Origin: Thauera aromatica K172
GTDB lineage: Bacteria > Pseudomonadota > Gammaproteobacteria > Burkholderiales > Rhodocyclaceae
Assembly: GCF_003030465.1 (NCBI RefSeq)
Contig: NZ_CP028339.1
Span: 372,001 to 436,000 of the forward strand
Length of the DNA: 64,000 nucleotides
Direction of reading: 5' to 3'
Shown here piece after piece: positions 41,460 to 52,896 of this stretch. How positions within the stretch are numbered: position 1 is the stretch's first letter; each line of letters opens with the position of its first letter. The translations under genes were made by a program, and so were the position numbers. The notes beneath the pieces were generated by a model that worked only from the letters and a program-made list of their open reading frames with translations, was not told the origin of the DNA and searched no databases.

Positions 41460-42517
41460 GCAAGCCGCGCATCAAGGTGCTGTGCGTCGATGATTCGGCG
41501 CTGATCCGCAACGTCCTGAGCCGCATCGTCAATGAGCACGACGACATGGAAGTGGTGGCGGTTGCGCCCGATCCGCTGGTGGCGCGCGACCTGATCAAGA
41601 AGCACAACCCCGATGTGCTCACCCTCGACGTCGAGATGCCGCGCATGGACGGCCTCGACTTCCTCGAACGCCTGATGCGGTTGCGGCCGATGCCGGTGCT
41701 GATGGTATCGTCGCTGACCCAGGCCGGCTCCGAAGTCACGCTGCGCGCGCTTGAGCTGGGCGCGCTCGACTTCATCGCCAAGCCGAGCACCGATCTGCGC
41801 GAAGGCATGCTCGAATACGGTGAGCTGATCGCCGACAAGATCCGCGCCGCCGCCCGCTCGCGGCCGCGCGGAGCGGCAGCCGGCGCGCGGCCGGCGCCGG
41901 TGCGCCTGAAGGCGCCGCTGATTTCGAGCGAGAAGCTGATCATCATTGGCGCCTCGACCGGCGGCACCGAGGCCATCCGCGCGGTGCTCGAGCGGTTGCC
42001 GCCCAACAGCCCCGCGGTGATGATCGCCCAGCATATGCCGGGGGGGTTCACGCGCTCGTTCGCCGAGCGTCTCGACCGCTTGTGCGAGATCACCGTCAGC
42101 GAGGCGAGCGACGGCGAGCGGGTGCTTCCCGGTCACGCCTACATCGCCCCCGGCACCGCCCACCTCGAACTCGCACGCAGCGGCGCGAACTACATCGTCC
42201 GCCTCAGCGACGCCCCGCCGGTCAATCGCCACCGGCCGTCGGTCGATGTCCTGTTCCATTCGGCGGCGGTCCATGCCGGGCGCAACGCGGTCGGCGTGCT
42301 GCTGACCGGGATGGGCAAGGACGGTGCCGCCGGCTTGCTGGAAATGCGTCAGGCGGGCGCGACCACGGTGGCGCAGGACGAGGCCAGCTCGGTCGTGTTC
42401 GGAATGCCGCGCGAGGCGATTGCGATCGGCGGAGCTTGCGAAGTGCTCGGTCTCGATGCGATCGCCCCCCGCCTGCTCGAACTCGTCACCCAGGCGGGGC
42501 ACGTGCAGCGGGTGTGA
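41456..42517 (+). CDS. cheB: Chemotaxis response regulator methylesterase CheB
   Basis: 353 residues from the ATG at 41456 (ATGA overlap, AAGGA 8 bases upstream). The receiver domain has [15 protein letters not shown] and [17 protein letters not shown]. The methylesterase has the Ser in [11 protein letters not shown], His in [13 protein letters not shown] and Asp in [14 protein letters not shown]. It demethylates or deamidates receptors. No cheD lies between cheR and cheB, unlike many betaproteobacterial clusters. Confidence 0.97.
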   Translation: MSKPRIKVLCVDDSALIRNVLSRIVNEHDDMEVVAVAPDPLVARDLIKKHNPDVLTLDVEMPRMDGLDFLERLMRLRPMPVLMVSSLTQAGSEVTLRALELGALDFIAKPSTDLREGMLEYGELIADKIRAAARSRPRGAAAGARPAPVRLKAPLISSEKLIIIGASTGGTEAIRAVLERLPPNSPAVMIAQHMPGGFTRSFAERLDRLCEITVSEASDGERVLPGHAYIAPGTAHLELARSGANYIVRLSDAPPVNRHRPSVDVLFHSAAVHAGRNAVGVLLTGMGKDGAAGLLEMRQAGATTVAQDEASSVVFGMPREAIAIGGACEVLGLDAIAPRLLELVTQAGHVQRV

Positions 42518-42559
42518 GCGCCGCTTGTTGTTCACTCATTTGAAGGAAAGGGAAGGTAG

Positions 42560-42949
42560 ATGGCTGACAAGAACATGAGGATTCTGGTGGTGGATGACTT
42601 CCCCACCATGCGCCGGATCGTGCGCAGCCTGCTCAAGGAGCTGGGCTACAACAACGTCGATGAGGCCGAAGATGGCCAGGATGCGCTCACCAAGCTGCGC
42701 GCCGGCGGCTTCCAGTTCGTCGTTTCGGACTGGAACATGCCCAACCTCGACGGCCTCGAGATGCTGCGCCAGATCCGCGCCGACGGCGCCCTGAAGGCCC
42801 TCCCGGTGCTGATGGTCACTGCCGAGGCGCGCAAGGAGAACATCATCGCCGCGGCCCAGGCCGGGGCCAACGGCTACGTCGTGAAGCCTTTCACCGCGGC
42901 GACGCTGGAAGAAAAGCTGAACAAGATCTTCGAAAAACTGGGTATGTAA
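42560..42949 (+). CDS. cheY: Chemotaxis response regulator CheY
   Basis: A 129-residue receiver with Asp12/Asp13 ([14 protein letters not shown]), the phosphoacceptor Asp57 ([13 protein letters not shown]), the switch Thr ([11 protein letters not shown]) and Lys ([11 protein letters not shown]). It binds FliM to cause switching. Confidence 0.97.
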   Translation: MADKNMRILVVDDFPTMRRIVRSLLKELGYNNVDEAEDGQDALTKLRAGGFQFVVSDWNMPNLDGLEMLRQIRADGALKALPVLMVTAEARKENIIAAAQAGANGYVVKPFTAATLEEKLNKIFEKLGM

Positions 42950-42982
42950 CGATTACGGCGGATTCCGTCGGAAGGAGCGATC

Positions 42983-43654
42983 ATGAGCGCAGAGGCGCAT
43001 TCGACCTCGCCGGGCGGCCACGTCGCCGGGGCCGAGGACCTGATCCTGCGGATCGGCCAGCTCACCCGCATGCTGCGCGACAGCATGCGCGAGCTGGGAC
43101 TGGACAAGGAAATCGCGCGTGCGGCCGAGGCCATTCCCGACGCCCGCGACCGCCTGAGCTACGTTGCGACGATGACCGAGCAGGCCGCCGAGCGCGCGCT
43201 CAACGCCATCGATCGCGCGCAGCCGATCCAGGACACCTTGAGCACGCGGGCGAAGGAGCTCGATGGCCGGTGGTCGGAGTGGTTCCGGAACCCGGTGGCG
43301 CTCGAGCAGGCCCGCGAACTGGTGCAGGACACCCGCGGCTATCTGGGGGAAGTTCCCGAGCTGACCCAGGCGACCCATCGTGAGCTGCTCGAAATCATGA
43401 TGGCGCAGGATTTCCAGGACCTCACCGGGCAGGTGATCAAGCGCATGATGGACGTCATCCGCGAGATCGAGCAGCAGCTGCTGCAGGTGCTGATCGACAA
43501 CGCCCCCGCGGCCCAGCAGGCGAACTTCGCCCGCGCCCCGAAGGAAGGCGTCAATCCCCTGCTCAACGGCCCGCAGATCAAGGTCGAAGGCAATCCCGAC
43601 GTGGTCGCCAACCAGGACCAGGTCGACGACCTGCTCGAGCAGCTCGGGTTTTGA
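42983..43654 (+). CDS. cheZ: CheY phosphatase CheZ
   Basis: A 223-residue helical protein: [20 protein letters not shown], then the catalytic helix [20 protein letters not shown] with the conserved Gln. The C-terminal CheY-binding tail is [12 protein letters not shown]. It dephosphorylates CheY. Confidence 0.96.
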   Translation: MSAEAHSTSPGGHVAGAEDLILRIGQLTRMLRDSMRELGLDKEIARAAEAIPDARDRLSYVATMTEQAAERALNAIDRAQPIQDTLSTRAKELDGRWSEWFRNPVALEQARELVQDTRGYLGEVPELTQATHRELLEIMMAQDFQDLTGQVIKRMMDVIREIEQQLLQVLIDNAPAAQQANFARAPKEGVNPLLNGPQIKVEGNPDVVANQDQVDDLLEQLGF

Positions 43655-43798
43655 GCCTGCCCGGGCGGCGTCCGCGGGGCGGGCGCCCGGAGCTGCGGCG
43701 CATTCCCGCCGCCGCGCGCCCTCCGTCGTGCGTTTACGCAGGGTCGAACTGGCGGTGAATCCCCCCGCTGTTCGTCGCATCGGCGAAGGTGCAATGTT

Positions 43799-43830
43799 CG
43801 GACAATAATCGGTTGCAATTTCATTGTCCG
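43799..43830. promoter_or_regulatory. Inverted repeat before flhB
   Basis: CGGACAAT (43799-43806) and ATTGTCCG (43823-43830) flank 16 AT-rich bases, ending 9 bases before the flhB start. The 43655-43839 gap holds nothing else. It could be a regulator site or a hairpin over the ribosome binding site; its role is unknown. Confidence 0.5.
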
Positions 43831-43839
43831 GGCGTGTCG

Positions 43840-44997
43840 ATGGCAGACGACGGCAGCGATCAGGAAAAGACCGAACAAGCCACTCCACGGCGCCTGGACA
43901 AGGCGCGCGAGGAGGGCCAGGTCGCGCGCTCGCGCGAGCTGGCCACGTTCGCCCTGCTCGTCGGCGGAGTGGGCGGCCTGTGGGTGATGGGGGCGACGCT
44001 GTACGAACAGCTCGGGTCGATCATGGAGCAGGCCTTCCTGTTCGAGCGCACTCACGCCTTCGAGCCGCGGTGGATGGTGCTGGCCGGGTTCGAGCTGCTG
44101 CGCCGGGCCTTGTTCGGGATGATGCCGCTGTTCGCCCTGCTCGCGCTGATCGCGCTGCTCGCGCCGGTCGTGCTCGGCGGCTGGCTGGTGTCGGCCAAGG
44201 CGCTGGTGCCGCAGTTCTCCAAGCTCGATCCGGTGAAGGGCCTGAAACGGGTCTTTTCCACCCAGGCGCTGGCCGAGCTGTTCAAGGCGCTCGCCAAGTC
44301 GGTTCTCGTCGGCGGGGTCGGCGTGACCTTTCTCGCCTTCCACCTCGACGAATTCCGTGGTTTGGCCCAGATGCCGCTGGCGCGGGCGCTGGCGGGGGCG
44401 CTCGAACTCGCGGCGCAGGCTTGCGCCCTGATGGTGCTGACCCTGGTGGTGGTGGTGCTGATCGACGTTCCCTATCAGCTGTGGAGCCATGGCAAGAAGC
44501 TGCGCATGACCAAGGATGAAGTCCGCCGCGAGCACAAGGAGTCCGACGGCGACCCCCAGGTCAAGGGGCGGATCCGCATGGTGCAGCAGCAGATGGCGCG
44601 GCGGCGGATGATGAGCCAGGTGCCCGGAGCCGACGTGGTGGTGACCAACCCGACCCATTTCGCCGTCGCGCTGCGCTACGACGCCGCGCGCATGGCTGCG
44701 CCGCGGGTGGTGGCGAAGGGCGCCGATGCGGTGGCGGCGCGCATCCGCGCGATCGCCGTCGAGCATGGCGTGCCCCTGCTGGAAGCGCCGGTGCTGGCGC
44801 GCGCGCTGCACCGCCACGTCGATCTCGACGCCGAAGTGCCGGCCGCCCTGTACACCGCGGTCGCGGAGCTGCTGGCCTGGGCCTTCGGCCTGCGCCGCGC
44901 GCAGCGCGAGGGCGGAATGCCGCCTGCGCCGCCGCTGCTGGTGGTGCCGCCCGAGCTGGAAGTGGCCGCGGTGCGGCCGGCCGGAGGTGAACGGTGA
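43840..44997 (+). CDS. flhB: Flagellar export switch protein FlhB
   Basis: 385 residues from the ATG at 43840 (MADDGSDQEKTEQATPRRLD). Four membrane helices are followed by a cytoplasmic domain with the autocleavage motif VVVTNPTHFAVAL. FlhB controls the switch from rod/hook to filament substrates. It overlaps flhA by GTGA. Confidence 0.97.
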   Translation: MADDGSDQEKTEQATPRRLDKAREEGQVARSRELATFALLVGGVGGLWVMGATLYEQLGSIMEQAFLFERTHAFEPRWMVLAGFELLRRALFGMMPLFALLALIALLAPVVLGGWLVSAKALVPQFSKLDPVKGLKRVFSTQALAELFKALAKSVLVGGVGVTFLAFHLDEFRGLAQMPLARALAGALELAAQACALMVLTLVVVVLIDVPYQLWSHGKKLRMTKDEVRREHKESDGDPQVKGRIRMVQQQMARRRMMSQVPGADVVVTNPTHFAVALRYDAARMAAPRVVAKGADAVAARIRAIAVEHGVPLLEAPVLARALHRHVDLDAEVPAALYTAVAELLAWAFGLRRAQREGGMPPAPPLLVVPPELEVAAVRPAGGER

Positions 44998-47081
44998 ACG
45001 GGTTCGGCCAGCGCCTGGCGGCAATGGACTGGCGTGCGCTGATGCGCCTGAACCTGTTCGCCGGCCCGGTACTGATCATCTTGATTCTGTCGATGATGGT
45101 CCTGCCGCTGCCGCCCTTCCTCCTCGACCTGCTGTTCACCTTCAACATCGCGCTGTCGCTGATGGTGCTGATGGTGAGCATGTTCGCGCTGAAGCCGCTC
45201 GATTTCGCCGCCTTCCCCTCGGTGCTGCTGTTTACCACCTTGCTGCGCCTGTCGCTGAACGTGGCCTCGACCCGGGTCGTGCTCCTCGAAGGGCACAAGG
45301 GGGGGGACGCCGCGGGCAAGGTGATCGAGGCCTTCGGCCATTTTCTCGTCGGCGGCAACTTCGCCGTCGGCCTGGTGGTGTTCCTGATCCTGGTGATCAT
45401 CAACTTCATGGTCATCACCAAGGGCGCGGGGCGGATCGCTGAAGTCAGCGCGCGCTTCACCCTCGATGCGATGCCCGGCAAGCAGATGGCGATCGACGCC
45501 GACCTCAACGCCGGCCTGATCGGCGAGGACGAGGCCCGCCGCCGCCGAGCCGAGATCGCGCAGGAGGCGGATTTCTTCGGCTCGATGGACGGCGCCAGCA
45601 AGTTCGTGCGCGGCGACGCGGTGGCGGGCCTGCTGATCACCGCGGTCAACATCGTCGGCGGGCTGCTGATCGGCGTCCTCCAGCACGACCTCGATTTCGC
45701 CACCGCCGCGCGCACCTACGTGCTGCTGGCGATCGGCGACGGCCTGGTGGCGCAGATCCCGGCGCTGGTGATCTCGACCGCGGCGGGCGTGACCGTATCG
45801 CGCGCCAATACCGAGCAGGACGTCGGCCAGCAGATGATCAGCCAGCTGTTCGTCAATCCGCAGGTGCTGCTGCTGTCGGGCGGAGTGCTGGCTCTCCTTG
45901 GCCTGATTCCGGGGATGCCGAACCTGGTGTTCCTGCTGTTCGCCGCACTGCTGGCGGGGCTGGGCTGGGTCCTGCTGCACCGGCGCGCGCTCGCGCAGGC
46001 GGCACCGGCCGCGGAGGAGGCGGCCGCGCCGGTGGCGAGCGAGGCGCCGGAAGCAAGCTGGGAAGACGTCCAGCTGGTCGACACCCTCGGCCTCGAAGTC
46101 GGCCACCGCCTGATTCCGCTGGTCGATCATCGCCAGCAGGGCGAACTGCTCGGGCGGATCAAGAGCGTGCGCAAGAAGTTCGCCCAGGAACTGGGCTTCC
46201 TGCCGCCGGTGGTGCATATCCGCGACAACCTCGAATTGGGTCCGCACACCTACACGATCAGCCTCAAAGGGGCCGAGATCGGCCGTGCCGAAGTGTTCCC
46301 CGGCAAGTGGCTGGCGATCGACCCCGGCCAGGTGTCGGGCACGGTGGAAGGCACCGCCACCACCGACCCGGCCTTCGGCCTGCCGGCGGTGTGGATCGAC
46401 GGCGGGCAGCGCGAACATGCGCAGGTGTTCGGCTACACCGTGGTCGACGTCAGCACGGTGGTGGCCACCCACCTCAACCATCTGATGCACCTCCATGCCG
46501 CGGAGATGCTCGGCCGCGACGAGATGCGCAAGCTGCTCGACCGCCTCGGCGACGACTACAAGCCGCTGGTCGAAGAAGTGGTGCCCAAGCTGGTGCCGCT
46601 GACGGTGCTGCAGCGCATCTGCCAGAATCTGCTCGACGAGGAAGTCAGCATCCGCGATCTGGTCAGCATCCTCGACACCCTGGCGGCCGAGGCCGTGCAG
46701 CCGCAGGACGTGGAGTCGCTCACCGCGCAGGTGCGGATCGCGCTCGGACGTGCGATCGTCCAGCCCTGGTTCCCGGGGCGGGGCGAGATGCGCGTGATCG
46801 GCCTCGACGCGCGCCTGGAGCAGGTGCTGACCCAGGCGCTCGGCGGCAACGGCGCGCTCGAGCCCGGTTTGGCGGAGATCCTGCTCGAGCAGACGCGCGA
46901 GGCACTGGCCCGCCAGGAAGTCGCCGGCGACCCGCCGGTGATGGTCGTCGCCCATGCGCTGCGCCCGCTGCTGGCGGGGTTCCTGCGCCGGCGCCTGCGG
47001 CAGCTGGTAGTGTTGTCGCAGGCCGAAATTCCCGATGACCGCATCTTGCGGGTGACTACCGTAGTCGGAGCACGAGGATGA
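44994..47081 (+). CDS. flhA: Flagellar export gate protein FlhA
   Basis: 695 residues from a GTG. Eight predicted membrane helices lie in the first 330 residues, with the conserved FHIPEP-type region (ARFTLDAMPGKQMAIDADLN). A large cytoplasmic domain follows that binds chaperones and substrates. It overlaps flhF by ATGA. Confidence 0.97.
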   Translation: MNGFGQRLAAMDWRALMRLNLFAGPVLIILILSMMVLPLPPFLLDLLFTFNIALSLMVLMVSMFALKPLDFAAFPSVLLFTTLLRLSLNVASTRVVLLEGHKGGDAAGKVIEAFGHFLVGGNFAVGLVVFLILVIINFMVITKGAGRIAEVSARFTLDAMPGKQMAIDADLNAGLIGEDEARRRRAEIAQEADFFGSMDGASKFVRGDAVAGLLITAVNIVGGLLIGVLQHDLDFATAARTYVLLAIGDGLVAQIPALVISTAAGVTVSRANTEQDVGQQMISQLFVNPQVLLLSGGVLALLGLIPGMPNLVFLLFAALLAGLGWVLLHRRALAQAAPAAEEAAAPVASEAPEASWEDVQLVDTLGLEVGHRLIPLVDHRQQGELLGRIKSVRKKFAQELGFLPPVVHIRDNLELGPHTYTISLKGAEIGRAEVFPGKWLAIDPGQVSGTVEGTATTDPAFGLPAVWIDGGQREHAQVFGYTVVDVSTVVATHLNHLMHLHAAEMLGRDEMRKLLDRLGDDYKPLVEEVVPKLVPLTVLQRICQNLLDEEVSIRDLVSILDTLAAEAVQPQDVESLTAQVRIALGRAIVQPWFPGRGEMRVIGLDARLEQVLTQALGGNGALEPGLAEILLEQTREALARQEVAGDPPVMVVAHALRPLLAGFLRRRLRQLVVLSQAEIPDDRILRVTTVVGARG

Positions 47082-49381
47082 GTGTGAAACGTTTTGTCGG
47101 CGCCAACAGCCGCGAGGCGATGCGCCAGGTGCGCGCCGCCCTCGGTGATGACGCCCTGATCCTGTCGAACCGGCAGATCGAGCAAGGGGTGGAGATCATC
47201 GCCATCGCCGACCATGCCGCCGCCGCCCTCGGCGCGCGTGCGGTCAACGTTCCGCCGCCGCCCGCAGCGCCGGCGGCTGCCGGCGCGGAAGGGATGCGTG
47301 CGGCAGCCGCGCCGAGTGCGCGCGACTCCGCGCCGCCGTCCGTGCCGCCCTTGGCCCGCCCTCCGGCGTCTGCCGTCCCCGCCGCCGAGCACGGACTGCA
47401 GACGATGAGTGCGATGAGCGAGCGTCTGCTGCGCGAAATGCAGGAGATGCGCAGCCTGCTCGCCAGCACCCGCGGCGACCGCCCGCTGCGCGCCCGCGCA
47501 TCGACCCTGCCGCTGGTCGAGCTGCTGCGGGGCGCCGGTTTCAGTGCGGCCCTGGCCGAAGAACTCGCCCACGGCGAGCCCGAGGAGCTCGAAGCCGGCG
47601 CCGACGATGCCCGGCTCGAATGGATCGCGCGCAGCCTGCTCGCGCGCCTGCGCCGGCTCGAAGACGAAACCGCGTTCCCCGGCTCGAGCCGGGTCGTCGC
47701 CCTGGTCGGGCCGACCGGCGTCGGCAAGACCACCACCACGGCCAAGCTCGCTGCGCGTCTGGTGATGCGCCACGGCCCGGGCGGCGTGGCCCTGGTCAGC
47801 ACCGACAGCTTCCGGATCGGCGCCCACGAGCAGCTGCGCATCTACTCGCGCCTGCTCGACGTGCCGATCCACGCGCTCGACGTCGGCGCTCCGGTCACCG
47901 ACGTGCTGACGGGGCTGGTCGACCAGCGCCTGGTGCTGATCGACACCGTCGGCACCAGCCAGCGCGACCAGCGCGTCATCGAACAGAGTGCCCGCCTGCA
48001 GCAGGCCGGCATCGCGGTGCGCCTGGTGCTGCTGCTCAACGCCGCAGCCCAGCCGGAAACGCTGGAGGAAGTGATCGTGCGCTACCGCGAGGCGGCTCGC
48101 GCCGCGGGCGGCACGCTCGACGACTGCATCCTGACCAAGCTCGACGAAGCGGGGCGGATCGGGCCGGTACTCGATGCGCTGATGCGCCACGACCTGCGCC
48201 TGCTGTTCGTGTCGAGCGGGCAGCAGGTGCCCGAAGACCTGGCCCTGGCCGACGGCGCCGCGCTCGTGCGCCAGGCGCTGGCCCACGGCACGGCGAGCAC
48301 GGCGCCGGCGGCGTTGGCCTACGAGCCGCCGGCACGCTGGGCGCTCGGCATCCTCGGCCAGGGGCGGCGGGTGAGCGCCATTCTCGGCGCGCTGCGCGAG
48401 CGCATCGGGGGCTTCCGCGAACTTGAAGCGGCCTGTGATCTTGCCGGTCTGCCGACGACGGTGCGCGAAGCGCGCCTGCGTCCGTTGTGCGAACAGGCCC
48501 TCGAACGAAGCGCGCCGGCCGGCATGCGCTGGATGGCGCGTGCGCCGCTGGCCGGCTGCGACTGGGCCATGCCCGATATCGGCGTGGACGGTGAAGGCCA
48601 CTGGATGGCCGCCGCGCTGCTCCAGCACCACGCCCCGGCAGGCCAGCTCGAGCGCCTGCGCTGGGCGCGGGAGCGCCTCGGAACGAGCGTCCATCTGCTG
48701 CCGGCGCTCCCCGACGGGGCTGCCTGGGCCTGGCTCGAGGACGGCGGGCACGAGTGGTCGAGCGCGGTCCGCGGCAGCCAGCGCGTCACCTATGGCGGCG
48801 AGCGCCATCCGCTCGCGCAGCTGCGTGCGCTCGCCTCGCCGGGGGGGGAATACCGTGTGCGGATGCGCTCGCGGCCGGTGCGGATGAGCCTCTCCCGGCT
48901 CGCCGTCGACGCCGCTCCGGGGGGGAGCCGGGGGGCGCCTGCCCGCCCCGCCTGCGCCTGGTTCGCCGAGTTGCGCGATGCCGACAGCGGCACCGCACTC
49001 GGGCAGCGCTGCTGGATCACGCCCGACGTCGCCGAGGCGGTGGCGCTGCCCCTGCTCGCCGGCCAGCTCGACGGCGAAAGCCTGCCGCGGCTGACCCGTC
49101 ACGCCTGGCAGCGCCTGCCGCAGCTGTGGCAGGTCGACACTGGGCGCGAGCTGCGCTTGCTGCTCGCCGCCGGGCTGGCGGCGGCGGCAGCCAGCCTGGA
49201 AGCGGCCGAAGGGCAATGGGCGATGGACCTGCGCGCCGAACTGCTGGGGCTGGCCGGAGGGCGGCGGCGGCGCACCGCGACCAACCTGCTCGAGGCCCTG
49301 CTTTATCTCGCCGCGGCCCGCGACAGCCTGCGCCAGGTCGCGATCGGTGCGCTCGAGGGCGAAGGCGGAGGCGGAGCGTAG
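47078..49381 (+). CDS. flhF: SRP-like GTPase FlhF with long C-terminal extension
   Basis: 767 residues. The N-terminal B domain (MSVKRFVGANSREAMRQVRA), a Pro/Ala linker, and an N/G GTPase domain with the P-loop at residues 211-218 (GPTGVGKT) and TLDDCILTKLDEAGRIGPVL are normal FlhF, which sets the polar flagellum's place and number. After about residue 410 there are some 350 extra residues of no recognised fold (WMARAPLAGCDWAMPDIGVD, LRDADSGTALGQRCWITPDV). Typical FlhF is about 400-500 residues. No frameshift separates the two parts. Confidence 0.93.
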   Translation: MSVKRFVGANSREAMRQVRAALGDDALILSNRQIEQGVEIIAIADHAAAALGARAVNVPPPPAAPAAAGAEGMRAAAAPSARDSAPPSVPPLARPPASAVPAAEHGLQTMSAMSERLLREMQEMRSLLASTRGDRPLRARASTLPLVELLRGAGFSAALAEELAHGEPEELEAGADDARLEWIARSLLARLRRLEDETAFPGSSRVVALVGPTGVGKTTTTAKLAARLVMRHGPGGVALVSTDSFRIGAHEQLRIYSRLLDVPIHALDVGAPVTDVLTGLVDQRLVLIDTVGTSQRDQRVIEQSARLQQAGIAVRLVLLLNAAAQPETLEEVIVRYREAARAAGGTLDDCILTKLDEAGRIGPVLDALMRHDLRLLFVSSGQQVPEDLALADGAALVRQALAHGTASTAPAALAYEPPARWALGILGQGRRVSAILGALRERIGGFRELEAACDLAGLPTTVREARLRPLCEQALERSAPAGMRWMARAPLAGCDWAMPDIGVDGEGHWMAAALLQHHAPAGQLERLRWARERLGTSVHLLPALPDGAAWAWLEDGGHEWSSAVRGSQRVTYGGERHPLAQLRALASPGGEYRVRMRSRPVRMSLSRLAVDAAPGGSRGAPARPACAWFAELRDADSGTALGQRCWITPDVAEAVALPLLAGQLDGESLPRLTRHAWQRLPQLWQVDTGRELRLLLAAGLAAAAASLEAAEGQWAMDLRAELLGLAGGRRRRTATNLLEALLYLAAARDSLRQVAIGALEGEGGGGA

Positions 49382-49383
49382 CG

Positions 49384-50022
49384 ATGCTGAGCGAAGTCTT
49401 GTCTTCACCTGCGCCAACGCCGTCTGCGAGCCCCGACCAGGCCGCCGGGCTGCGGCGCTGGATGGCCGCACTGGCGCCGGCAGGCGCGGGCAGCGGTGCG
49501 GAGGCGGATGAGTCTCCACGCTTGCCGCCGGCGGCGGAGCGGACCTCGGCGGCGCCCGCGGGCGGACCCGCACCAGGGTTTCCGCAGGCGCCGGTGGCAG
49601 CGCCCGGCTCGCCCACCCCGGCGGCCGCCGCCGCGCTGGAGACGGCGCCCTGTACGCTGATGGTGGTGGGGCTCGGCAGCGACCGCAGCGGGCGCGTGGC
49701 CGAAGTGCTGGAGGCGTGGGCGCGGGCGGGCAGCCGCTGGGTCGGCGATCCGGCGCGCTGGCGCATCGTCGCGGTCGATGCCGCCAGTCCCCACCTGGCG
49801 CCCTTGTGCGCGCAGCAGCCGCGCTGGGCGTTGTGGGTGGACGCGGATGTGGACGCTTTCCGCCGCGCCTACCGGGTGTTGCTGCAACTCGCCGCCGCGG
49901 GCGGGCCGCGGCGGCTGCTGGCGCTGCATCCGCCGGGCTGGCCGCGGCGTGGACTGCTCGCCAACCTGGAGCAGGTCGCGGCGTCCTTCCTCGGCGTCGA
50001 GCTGGTGGTGCTGGCCCGATGA
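49384..50022 (+). CDS. Unidentified protein in the flhG position
   Basis: 212 residues from the ATG at 49384. The first 85 residues are Ala/Pro-rich. The rest (APCTLMVVGLGSDRSGRVAE, RWRIVAVDAASPHLAPLCAQ, RRLLALHPPGWPRRGLLANL) could be an alpha/beta fold. It stands between flhF and flhE-fliA, where a MinD-like FlhG ATPase is often found. However, no P-loop or deviant Walker A is present, so I do not call it FlhG. Confidence 0.6.
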   Translation: MLSEVLSSPAPTPSASPDQAAGLRRWMAALAPAGAGSGAEADESPRLPPAAERTSAAPAGGPAPGFPQAPVAAPGSPTPAAAAALETAPCTLMVVGLGSDRSGRVAEVLEAWARAGSRWVGDPARWRIVAVDAASPHLAPLCAQQPRWALWVDADVDAFRRAYRVLLQLAAAGGPRRLLALHPPGWPRRGLLANLEQVAASFLGVELVVLAR

Positions 50023-50423
50023 AAAGACGGCTCGCGGGCGGCGTGTCGATGCTGTGCGCTGCGGGGGCCGCGCTCGGGGCGGCGGCTGGCGGCAGCTGGG
50101 TGGCGAATGCGCCGGGCGTGCCGGTTCCGGTTTCCGAGCGCGCCGTGCGCTCGGCGGAGCTGCTGCCGCCGCCCGGCGCGGCCGTCGAGGGGCGGCGTGT
50201 CGCCTCCGTGCATTGGCAGTATGCGCTACCGCCGGCGGTCCGGGCGCACGCCTGGCTGTGCCTCGCCGAGCGCTGCGTTGCGCTGCCCGGCGCGCGCGGC
50301 ACGAGCACGGCCTTTGCCGGTGCGGCGGCCGACAGTGGGTTCCATTTCCGCTTTGCGGCGGCTCCGGGTGCGCCCCAGGGGGTACGTGCGAGCCGCATGC
50401 AGGTGATTGTCAACTACCAGTGA
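50019..50423 (+). CDS. flhE: Flagellar protein FlhE
   Basis: 134 residues from the ATG overlapping the previous stop (ATGA). A signal peptide (RRLAGGVSMLCAAGAALGAA) directs it to the periplasm. The mature part has GSWVANAPGVPVPVSERAVR, VASVHWQYALPPAVRAHAWL, CLAERCVALPGARG and ends MQVIVNYQ, as in enteric FlhE. FlhE is thought to prevent proton leakage through the export gate. Confidence 0.88.
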   Translation: MKRRLAGGVSMLCAAGAALGAAAGGSWVANAPGVPVPVSERAVRSAELLPPPGAAVEGRRVASVHWQYALPPAVRAHAWLCLAERCVALPGARGTSTAFAGAAADSGFHFRFAAAPGAPQGVRASRMQVIVNYQ

Positions 50424-50470
50424 CGCGGCGGCCGCTCGCGAGGCCGGCCGCCCGACCCAGAATTCGATCC

Positions 50471-51166
50471 ATGTATACCGCTCAGGGCAAGATCAATCAG
50501 GACGCACTGCTGGAGGAATACCTGCCGCTGGTGCGGCGCCAGGCGCTCGCGTTGCAGGTGCGCCTGCCGCCCAGCGTGGAGCTGAACGACCTGATCCAGG
50601 CCGGAGTGGTCGGGCTGATCGAGGCCCTCGGGCGCTACGACCCGACCCAGGGGGCGGGTTTCGCCACCTTCGCCAGCCAGCGCATCCGCGGCGCGATGGT
50701 CGACGAGCTGCGCAGCCGCGACTGGCTGCCGCGCAGCGTGCGGCGCAGCGCCCGCGCCCTCGACGAGGCGGTGCGTGCGCTCGAGCAGCGCCTCGGGCGC
50801 CCGGCAGGGGAGCTGGAAGTGGCGGCCGAGCTGGGGATGGATCTGGAGACCTACCACCAGCTGCTGAGCGACACCAACAGCGGCCAGCTGCTGCCGCTCG
50901 AAGAGCTGCTGCAGGCCGGGATGGAGCCGGTCGACGAGCGCAGCGAACTCGATGCGCCTTATTCCGCGCTGCTCGAGCGCGAGCAGCGCGAGCGCCTGAT
51001 CGAGGCGATCGAGGCCCTGCCCGAGCGCGAGAAGCTGCTGATGGCGCTGTACTACCAGGAAGAGCTGAACCTGAAGGAGATCGGCGCCGTGCTCGGAGTC
51101 ACCGAGTCGCGGGTGTGCCAGCTCCACAGCCAGGCGCTGGCCCGGCTGCGCGCGCGTTTGCGGTGA
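50471..51166 (+). CDS. fliA: Flagellar sigma factor FliA (sigma-28)
   Basis: 231 residues. Regions 2-3-4 are intact: LEEYLPLVRRQALALQVRLP, DLIQAGVVGLIEALGRYDPT, GAGFATFASQRIRGAMVDEL, DWLPRSVRR, then ELNLKEIGAVLGVTESRVCQ in region 4. It transcribes class III genes; matching promoters are listed at 6153, 10821, 28452 and 33650. FlgM, its anti-sigma factor, is not in the window. Confidence 0.97.
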   Translation: MYTAQGKINQDALLEEYLPLVRRQALALQVRLPPSVELNDLIQAGVVGLIEALGRYDPTQGAGFATFASQRIRGAMVDELRSRDWLPRSVRRSARALDEAVRALEQRLGRPAGELEVAAELGMDLETYHQLLSDTNSGQLLPLEELLQAGMEPVDERSELDAPYSALLEREQRERLIEAIEALPEREKLLMALYYQEELNLKEIGAVLGVTESRVCQLHSQALARLRARLR

Positions 51167-51180
51167 ACGCGGGGCGCAGC

Positions 51181-51215
51181 AGGATCGCGCGGTAGCGGAG
51201 CCGCAGCGCGATCCT
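51181..51215. other. Stem-loop between fliA and ybiT
   Basis: AGGATCGCGC and GCGCGATCCT arms around a 15-base centre, located 14 bases after the fliA stop between convergent genes. There is no T-tract, so it may be a weak bidirectional terminator or an mRNA 3' stabiliser. Confidence 0.5.
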
Positions 51216-51270
51216 TGCGGCTGCCGGCTGCCGGCGCCGCCTCGTTCGACGCTTCCCGCGCCCTTCCGGC

Positions 51271-52896
<1,626 letters not shown>

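Noticed and set aside
49384-50022. Calling this gene flhG/fleN
   Set aside because: Position fits, but no Walker A or MinD motif is present and the length is short.
46556-50413. A 1285-codon open frame on the minus strand opposite flhA-flhF-flhE
   Set aside because: It is a GC-driven antisense reading of strongly supported motility genes. Its product is low-complexity Arg/Pro/Ala/His-rich with no family match.
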